DNA of 9,123 bases from Nitrososphaeraceae archaeon (lineage in GTDB: Archaea; Thermoproteota; Nitrososphaeria; Nitrososphaerales; Nitrososphaeraceae): positions 1 to 9,123 of the forward strand of contig JASHSN010000572.1 of NCBI GenBank assembly GCA_030038695.1, read 5' to 3'. The translations under genes were made by a program, and so were the position numbers. The notes below the pieces were generated by a model, which ran no database searches, was not told the origin of the DNA, and saw only the letters and a list, made by a program, of their open reading frames with translations. Position 1 is the stretch's first letter. Every line of letters starts with the position of its first letter. Positions 5,193 through 9,123 of the stretch are shown here, piece after piece.

Positions 5193-5210
5193 AACATACC
5201 GCATAAGCAA
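5193..5210 (+). repeat. Direct repeat copy 2 (partner at 1015-1032)
   Basis: This is the second copy of AAC(A)TACCGCATAAGCAA, 17 of 18 bases identical to 1015-1032 and in the same orientation. It lies about 240 bp before the start of the integrase gene, so it could be an old attachment or insertion footprint, or a chance match. Confidence 0.45.
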
Positions 5211-5245
5211 CAATCACGTACAGAGATAACGTCTAGCGCGATGGT

Positions 5246-5425
5246 TTAATAATCAAAATTCCAGTGATCTTTTTGCATCTCTGAAGCAATAAACTGAACT
5301 AGTTCATCTTCGTTTTGGTAGCTGAAATGTCTATTATCTGCAATTGTCATCATCTTTAACATTGCTGACGAATACTGTTGAATAACTATACCATTTAGTA
5401 TCCTTATTAAGGGGCGCGTCTTCAT
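5246..5425 (-). CDS. Small 59-residue protein, head to head with integrase
   Basis: ATG 5423-5425 to TAA 5246-5248 encodes 59 residues. An in-frame TGA three codons upstream makes this ATG the only ATG start. The protein begins MKTRPLIRILNGIVIQQYSS, continues through MLKMMTIADNRHF and ends with an acidic, aromatic tail (NEDELVQFIASEMQKDHWNF). It has no Cys, signal or membrane segment, and the composition looks like a real folded helical mini-protein. I do not recognise the family. Only eight bases separate its start from the integrase ATG on the other strand, so each promoter would have to lie inside the other's gene. A small regulator of the integrase is possible but unproven. Confidence 0.5.
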   Translation of the reverse strand: MKTRPLIRILNGIVIQQYSSAMLKMMTIADNRHFSYQNEDELVQFIASEMQKDHWNFDY

Positions 5426-5433
5426 GTACTCTC

Positions 5434-6720
5434 ATGTCGAACCTTCTGCAGTTAAGAGAATACGATACTTGCACATTCTGGTTGGAGAGTCTCAAAACAA
5501 AAAGCACATTGAATGCATATACTGTTCATCTTTCCTTGTTCTGTAAATTCCATAACACAGATCCAGATGAATTGATCAAATTGAATAATTCTGCCGGGCA
5601 ACTCAAAACTATGATATTAAACTACATTATACATCTTAAAAAGATAGCTAAACAATCCGCAGGTAAACCAAAGAGAGGAGTATTATCCGTTAACAGTATC
5701 AAGCTCTATCTTAAGGGGGTTAAATCCTTCCTAGAGTTCCACGAGATAGTATTGCCCTGGAAGAAGTTTGCCAAATTCTATCCTAATGATGTAACGAACT
5801 CTTACAGGTCTTATACAAAAGCGGAAATCAAGAAATTGCTATCAGTAGCAGATCCTAGAGACCGCTCTATTATTTTATTGATGGCTTCAAGTGGTATACG
5901 AGTTGGAGCAATTCAGAGTCTAAAAGTTAGGTCAATCAAAAGATTAGATGGTGAGGTCGGTATTGTAACAGTATACCCAGAAAGTAAAGATTCTGTTTAT
6001 GCTACTCTAGTTACGCCTGAATTTTTGGCCAGTCTTGACGAATATCTAAAATATCGTAAAACCCAAGGAGAAAAGATAACAGGCGAATCTTGGCTTATAC
6101 GTGACAAATTCGCCACGTTTTCAAAGAAGACAAATAAACCAACACCACCTTCGAATAAATCTATAAATAAACAAATGCGTTTTCTAGTAAGAAAAGCTGG
6201 ACTCCCATTAGAAGATCTACAGCCTGATCACAGTCTGAGAAAGTTTTTCAATACAGCGCTAATGAATTCAGACGTAGCATATACATTCAAAGAATTGTTG
6301 ATGGGGCATAGTGTGAAGTTAGACAATGTTTATTATGACAAAGATAACGAGAAATCACAACAAAAGATATTGTTAGAATATATGAAAGCAATAGATGCAT
6401 TAACTATAAACGATGAATACAGACTACGAAAGCAAATTGCAGAATTCGAAGAAAAATTAAAAGATGTTCCAAGTGTAGAGCGGTTGGAGTCTCATCTTGC
6501 TAACAAAATCCTAGAGCAAGAAGCTATGAAAAAAGAATTAGAAAAATTGCGGACCGATAAAGAAAAGGAGACTCAAATAATTCAGCAGAAACATGAAGAA
6601 GACATGGAGAAAATGCGGGAAGAAATGAATCAGCAATTTAATCAGATATTGTCAATTATACAACAGAATCCAAAATTAGCTCAAATTAAACCAAAAGTGT
6701 TGACTAACAAATTGTTATAA
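5434..6720 (+). CDS. Tyrosine recombinase / integrase with C-terminal coiled coil
   Basis: The 428-residue protein is a site-specific DNA recombinase of the phage-integrase family. Residues 10-115 form the SAM-like core-binding domain (TFWLESLKTKSTLNAYTVHL). The catalytic domain from about 127 shows Arg156 (ASSGIRVGAIQSL), a candidate beta-hairpin Lys185 (PESKDS), His266 and Arg269 (DHSLRK), His292 (LLMGHS) and the nucleophile at Tyr300 or Tyr301 (DNVYYD). The full R-K-H-R-H-Y set is present, so it is probably active. After KAIDALTINDEYRLRKQ comes a coiled coil at about 329-405, rich in Glu and Lys, which goes beyond the usual catalytic domain and probably mediates assembly. Such enzymes insert or excise mobile elements, or resolve dimers. 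No tRNA lies next to it. No ribosome site precedes ATG 5434; the message may be leaderless. The gene is convergent with the winged-helix gene. Confidence 0.93.
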   Translation: MSNLLQLREYDTCTFWLESLKTKSTLNAYTVHLSLFCKFHNTDPDELIKLNNSAGQLKTMILNYIIHLKKIAKQSAGKPKRGVLSVNSIKLYLKGVKSFLEFHEIVLPWKKFAKFYPNDVTNSYRSYTKAEIKKLLSVADPRDRSIILLMASSGIRVGAIQSLKVRSIKRLDGEVGIVTVYPESKDSVYATLVTPEFLASLDEYLKYRKTQGEKITGESWLIRDKFATFSKKTNKPTPPSNKSINKQMRFLVRKAGLPLEDLQPDHSLRKFFNTALMNSDVAYTFKELLMGHSVKLDNVYYDKDNEKSQQKILLEYMKAIDALTINDEYRLRKQIAEFEEKLKDVPSVERLESHLANKILEQEAMKKELEKLRTDKEKETQIIQQKHEEDMEKMREEMNQQFNQILSIIQQNPKLAQIKPKVLTNKLL

Positions 6721-6754
6721 ATAGAAGATAATTTAGAATTGTTATAGATAGAAG
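6710..6754 (+). repeat. Imperfect tandem duplication across the integrase stop
   Basis: AATTGTTATAAATAGAAG at 6710-6727 recurs at 6737-6754 with one mismatch (A to G), a 27-bp period. The first copy contains the integrase TAA (6718-6720). It may be a replication-slip duplication or a recombinase-binding repeat at the end of the integrase gene. Confidence 0.6.
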
Positions 6755-6777
6755 TCTGTAGATTCCACGTTAGTTTA

Positions 6778-8025
6778 TTATTTGTGAATCTGTACTTCAA
6801 ATACGAACAACCGAGACCAGGCAAATGGTTCGACCGGGTCAATACATACAAATTCAAATTTTACTGTAGGTTCGTTATAATGTAACCTCTCAAATTTTAC
6901 TGCACCGTAATCTTTGGTGCCAAAGCGAACCCCTCTAATACTTTTATAATTTGGACCCGCGGAAGTAACTTTAAATTCATAGTCACCCTGCAGAGCTATA
7001 CATTTGCTCCCATAAAACTCAATTGTACGATGGTTATGATCATCGTTTGTGTTTTCTAATGTTAAGAACACTGCAGTACATTCTGCTGAGAATTCAACTT
7101 TGTGTAGTGTTACGTTTATTCCATCTTTGGTTTGTGTCTTATCTACTTCGATTATATTCGTTTCTGGAGATGTCTGTTGTATTTGAAACTGAGGTAATTT
7201 ACTGTCTTTATCTCGCCATTCTTTAGATTGTTCTTCTGATTTCGAATTCTCTTGGTTTGGGAGACGCTGCGTTTCAAACCTATCTTTTGATATGAAATGT
7301 TGCTCATCAAAGAAGTTCATAAATGCACTACTTGTCTCGAATTGATCTAGAATATGCAGTAATATAGCACGTATGAAATCCCGAGCATCATGATTTATTC
7401 TACAATATTCACACTGCATACTTATTCTGTCCCCATCTACACTTTCAGTCCTAGGAAGTAGTTGCTTGAGCACTGGATCTTCGGAGCTAGTTATCTTAGT
7501 CCACACTTGCCTAACAATTTTCATCAATGAGGGATAAAGGTCATCTAGTTGGTCCTTATCTACAAGTACACTCCAGGCATTCAGAAAATCAGAAGTATAT
7601 TTTGTGTAACCTGGTGCAAATTGGTACTCGTCATTTTTATTCAAAGCAAAATTTCTATTCTCAATATGAAATCTCAGCGAACGAACGTCGTCATGACCAT
7701 CAGCGCCGGGCCTACCCCTACTCGGTTCATATTTCCTTTTTTTTATGAACCCAGCAACTTCGAGAGACTTTAGCGAACCACGTACTGTATCAGGCCGAAT
7801 TCTAGTTTGCTTGGAGATTTCCTTTGCTGTAATTCCCACGGGATAGTGCTTAGAGATTGTACACAAAACCGTTCTTGAAGGCTCAGTTTTAATGCCTTCT
7901 AGAGATCTATCATCCTTACAATAGTAACCTTCGAGATACTTCCACATTGACATATGTTTCAGCTTCGGACTTTTAAATTTTGAAAAACTCAAAATTTCGA
8001 TTATTGAAATTTTTACTTTTGACAC
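6778..8025 (-). CDS. Winged-helix DNA-binding protein with beta-rich C-terminal domain
   Basis: The longest frame starts at GTG 8023-8025 and gives 415 residues; ATG 7951-7953 (residue 25, HMSMWKYLEG) is a strong alternative, since the only AT-rich box is very close to the GTG. Residues 52-98 form a winged helix: RTVLCTISKHYPVGITAKEI, then recognition helix RPDTVRGSLKSLEVAGFIKK. A CEYC pair at 205-208 may bind metal. Residues 250-300 are a polar linker rich in Gln, Lys, Ser and Glu. Residues 302-413 look like an immunoglobulin-like beta sandwich (GINVTLHKVEFSAECTAVFL ... FVFEVQI). The N-terminal part should bind DNA, probably as a regulator; the C-terminal beta domain is unusual for a cytoplasmic regulator and may bind a partner. 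It is divergent from the 8072-9123 operon with 46 bp between starts, so it may control that promoter and its own. Confidence 0.82.
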   Translation of the reverse strand: MSKVKISIIEILSFSKFKSPKLKHMSMWKYLEGYYCKDDRSLEGIKTEPSRTVLCTISKHYPVGITAKEISKQTRIRPDTVRGSLKSLEVAGFIKKRKYEPSRGRPGADGHDDVRSLRFHIENRNFALNKNDEYQFAPGYTKYTSDFLNAWSVLVDKDQLDDLYPSLMKIVRQVWTKITSSEDPVLKQLLPRTESVDGDRISMQCEYCRINHDARDFIRAILLHILDQFETSSAFMNFFDEQHFISKDRFETQRLPNQENSKSEEQSKEWRDKDSKLPQFQIQQTSPETNIIEVDKTQTKDGINVTLHKVEFSAECTAVFLTLENTNDDHNHRTIEFYGSKCIALQGDYEFKVTSAGPNYKSIRGVRFGTKDYGAVKFERLHYNEPTVKFEFVCIDPVEPFAWSRLFVFEVQIHK

Positions 8026-8033
8026 GATTTTTT

Positions 8034-8045
8034 TAATTATATTTT
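8034..8045 (+). promoter_or_regulatory. TATA box in the divergent spacer
   Basis: TAATTATATTTT lies 27-38 nt before ATG 8072 and sits right before the GTG of the divergent winged-helix gene (minus strand). It fits a leaderless promoter for the plus-strand operon. The same AT-rich box may serve the minus strand, in which case the winged-helix start would be the internal ATG at 7953. Confidence 0.5.
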
Positions 8046-8056
8046 GTGAGAATAGG

Positions 8057-8071
8057 AAACAGTAAACAGTA
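8057..8071 (+). repeat. Tandem 7-bp repeat just before the start at 8072
   Basis: AAACAGTAAACAGTA is two copies of AAACAGT plus one A, ending directly at the ATG. It covers the expected transcript start, where a bound regulator could block initiation. Function is inferred. Confidence 0.4.
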
Positions 8072-8296
8072 ATGAAAGTGCTTGATGCAGGAAAAAGTCA
8101 AATTAAGGGTACGCTCATAGAGTCGAATACTTTAGATAACGTAATCAATGAAGCTAATAAAACTGTTGAGATCTGTGAGGCAGTTGGTTGCTTTGTAAAA
8201 GCCACTACTACTATCGAAGTAGAAGCAGGACGTGATAGGACAATATTATTGTCGCTTTGCGATATCTGCGTGAATAAATTTCTAGGAGATGACTAA
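8072..8296 (+). CDS. Small four-cysteine (zinc-binding type) protein
   Basis: The 74-residue protein starts at ATG 8072 and ends at TAA 8294-8296. Residues 1-30 are a polar leader (KVLDAGKSQIKGTLIESNTL). Then Cys35 and Cys40 (EICEAVGCF) and Cys63 and Cys66 (SLCDIC) frame a beta hairpin (KATTTIEVEAGRDRTILLSL), the layout of a compact zinc ribbon or treble-clef-like unit. I recall similar small proteins in other Nitrososphaeria but no known activity. It opens an operon: the next gene starts five bases after its stop, and AGGAG near its 3' end (8284-8288) can act as that gene's ribosome site. The TATA box and spacing suggest a leaderless message. Confidence 0.75.
   Translation: MKVLDAGKSQIKGTLIESNTLDNVINEANKTVEICEAVGCFVKATTTIEVEAGRDRTILLSLCDICVNKFLGDD
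8284..8288 (+). promoter_or_regulatory. Ribosome-binding site AGGAG for the TTG-started gene
   Basis: AGGAG lies inside the end of the four-cysteine gene, 13 bases before TTG 8302. The spacing is a little long, but it is the only such motif and supports coupled translation with a TTG start. Confidence 0.45.
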
Positions 8297-8301
8297 GAAC
8301 G

Positions 8302-9123
8302 TTGTCAAAGAAGGATACCAAGTCTGCTACTGAAATTAGTCAATCCCAGGACTTGAACGAGTACAAAGAAAAGTCATATGAAGAACTATCCCGAGAATTC
8401 CAGAAAGTTTATCCGGCTGCGGTACGTGCGTTTGAGTTAATTCCTCAGATGTACAATAGGTTAACACTTGTGGATGGCCTCACACACAAAGCTGCTGTTG
8501 AGAAAATACACAATGACCATAATCATCTAGCTGGATTCACTGAAAGAAATATTCGCAGATATTTGCCTGCAAATAACCTTAATATCCCAAGGAGAGTTAG
8601 GACGCCATTTCCTAAAAACAATATTAATGATACCTCTGAAATGACTTTTTTAGGTAATACTAAACATAATGTTCATCCAAATATTGACAAATTTGGAAGA
8701 CAAAGCATAAGCAACTTTGTAGTCGATGATATTTCTAGTGACAAACTATCTGAAACTCCTGACAAAATAATACAGATTGAAGATGCTGCAAGTAGGCATG
8801 TTAAATTGGGTTTAGGCGAATTCTCAGAGAATCAGAAACTGGAAGAAGCACAAAAAGAGACTACTACTTTGTCAACATCAAATAGAACCGTTACAGCTGC
8901 TTCATCCTCAATTTCATCTAAGATCTCAAATAAAGCAGATCTTGAAGCTGGAAAGATTCTGAATTTTGAGGTCTCACTTCCATCTAGAGATATGCAGCGA
9001 TATATTACTGCTTTGCGTAAGAAAGGAAAAAATGAAGTTTGGCTAACTATTAAGATAAACTCAAGCACAGGAAAAGTGATGTCTGTTAAAACAGGAAGGA
9101 GTTCAGAATTAGAAACAAATTCA
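8302..9123 (+). CDS. GFTERNIRRYLP-family protein, possible DNA-binding, partial at 3' end
   Basis: A frame open for 274 codons runs from TTG 8302 to the window edge with no stop. An in-frame TGA at 8290-8292 leaves TTG as the first usable start, backed by AGGAG upstream. Residues 1-24 are polar. Residues 36-105 form the conserved-looking core: VYPAAVRAFELIPQMYNRL, then LTHKAAVEKIHNDHNHLAGF, TERNIRRYLP and PRRVRTPFPKN; this resembles a helix-turn-helix with a basic tail, but that is my reading and not a named domain. Residues 110-210 are low-complexity, rich in Ser, Thr, Asn and Glu. From about 213 a second ordered part starts (ADLEAGKILNFEVSLPSRDM, then NEVWLTIKI and GKVMSVKTGR). I recognise the NIRRYLP block as recurrent in Nitrososphaeria genomes, often in several copies; its function is unknown to me. 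It is the second gene of the operon begun at 8072. Confidence 0.8.
   Translation, partial: MSKKDTKSATEISQSQDLNEYKEKSYEELSREFQKVYPAAVRAFELIPQMYNRLTLVDGLTHKAAVEKIHNDHNHLAGFTERNIRRYLPANNLNIPRRVRTPFPKNNINDTSEMTFLGNTKHNVHPNIDKFGRQSISNFVVDDISSDKLSETPDKIIQIEDAASRHVKLGLGEFSENQKLEEAQKETTTLSTSNRTVTAASSSISSKISNKADLEAGKILNFEVSLPSRDMQRYITALRKKGKNEVWLTIKINSSTGKVMSVKTGRSSELETNS

Larger units (their letters stand above)
4913..5245. other. Spacer, 5' sides of two minus-strand units
   Basis: These 333 bases lie between the secreted gene and the small ORF at 5246-5425, both on the minus strand. Apart from the TATA-like box at 4936-4944 and the repeat copy at 5193-5210, I see nothing solid. CAGTTCAATACCTG near 5129-5142 resembles a tRNA T-arm, but no tRNA can be folded around it. 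Confidence 0.45.

Noticed and set aside
7023..7773. Several 67-74 codon plus-strand ORFs
   Set aside because: All are antisense shadows of the winged-helix gene.
8832..9068. 78-codon minus-strand ORF
   Set aside because: It is antisense to the long TTG-started gene, which is open throughout and has family-like content.

Overview
The window looks like chromosome of an AT-rich ammonia-oxidising archaeon (Thaumarchaeota/Nitrososphaeria, probably Nitrososphaerales and possibly Nitrosocosmicus-like). This is inferred from protein style, not from a marker gene. The clues are a secreted protein with a QTDTNQ...AGGTSGI...CTASSSDTITQSGG core, a small CSSCFWCASYY zinc-ribbon protein, a tyrosine recombinase ending its catalytic domain in YMKAIDALTIN, a GFTERNIRRYLP protein, mostly leaderless-looking genes with TATA-like boxes about 25-35 nt upstream, and long gene-poor spacers. 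No rRNA, tRNA or CRISPR array is visible.

Layout. 1-222 is the 3' end of a CheY-like response regulator. 223-1177 is a gene-poor spacer with one doubtful ORF and several small inverted and direct repeats. 1178-1689 holds two minus-strand small genes coupled by a 4-base ATGA overlap; the upstream one is a zinc ribbon. 1757-2337 holds two tiny, divergently placed secreted-protein genes. One appears frameshifted in a T5 run and the other has charged residues in its signal peptide. Their spacer carries two similar 18-bp elements. 2576-2854 encodes a small charged protein of unknown function and is followed at once by a near-continuous 51-nt hairpin. 3113-4015 encodes a membrane-anchored or secreted polysaccharide deacetylase-like protein with an altered TFDDG motif. 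4016-4384 has no long gene, but contains a strong TATA box, a 24-codon ORF and two T6 tracts that together look like a small transcription unit. 4385-4912 (minus) encodes a secreted cysteine-rich protein with a Thr/Pro linker made of 9-bp DNA repeats.

The right half (5246-9123) has a mobile-element flavour. A 59-residue ORF lies head to head with a tyrosine recombinase that carries a long C-terminal coiled coil. The recombinase converges on a winged-helix protein with a beta-rich C-terminal domain. That gene is divergent from a two-gene operon: a four-cysteine mini-protein, then a long TTG-started gene that runs off the window (GFTERNIRRYLP family, unknown function). A regulator, an integrase and a divergent operon sharing a 46-bp promoter region form a plausible integrated-element control module, but this is inference. 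No complete element with both att sites was demonstrated.
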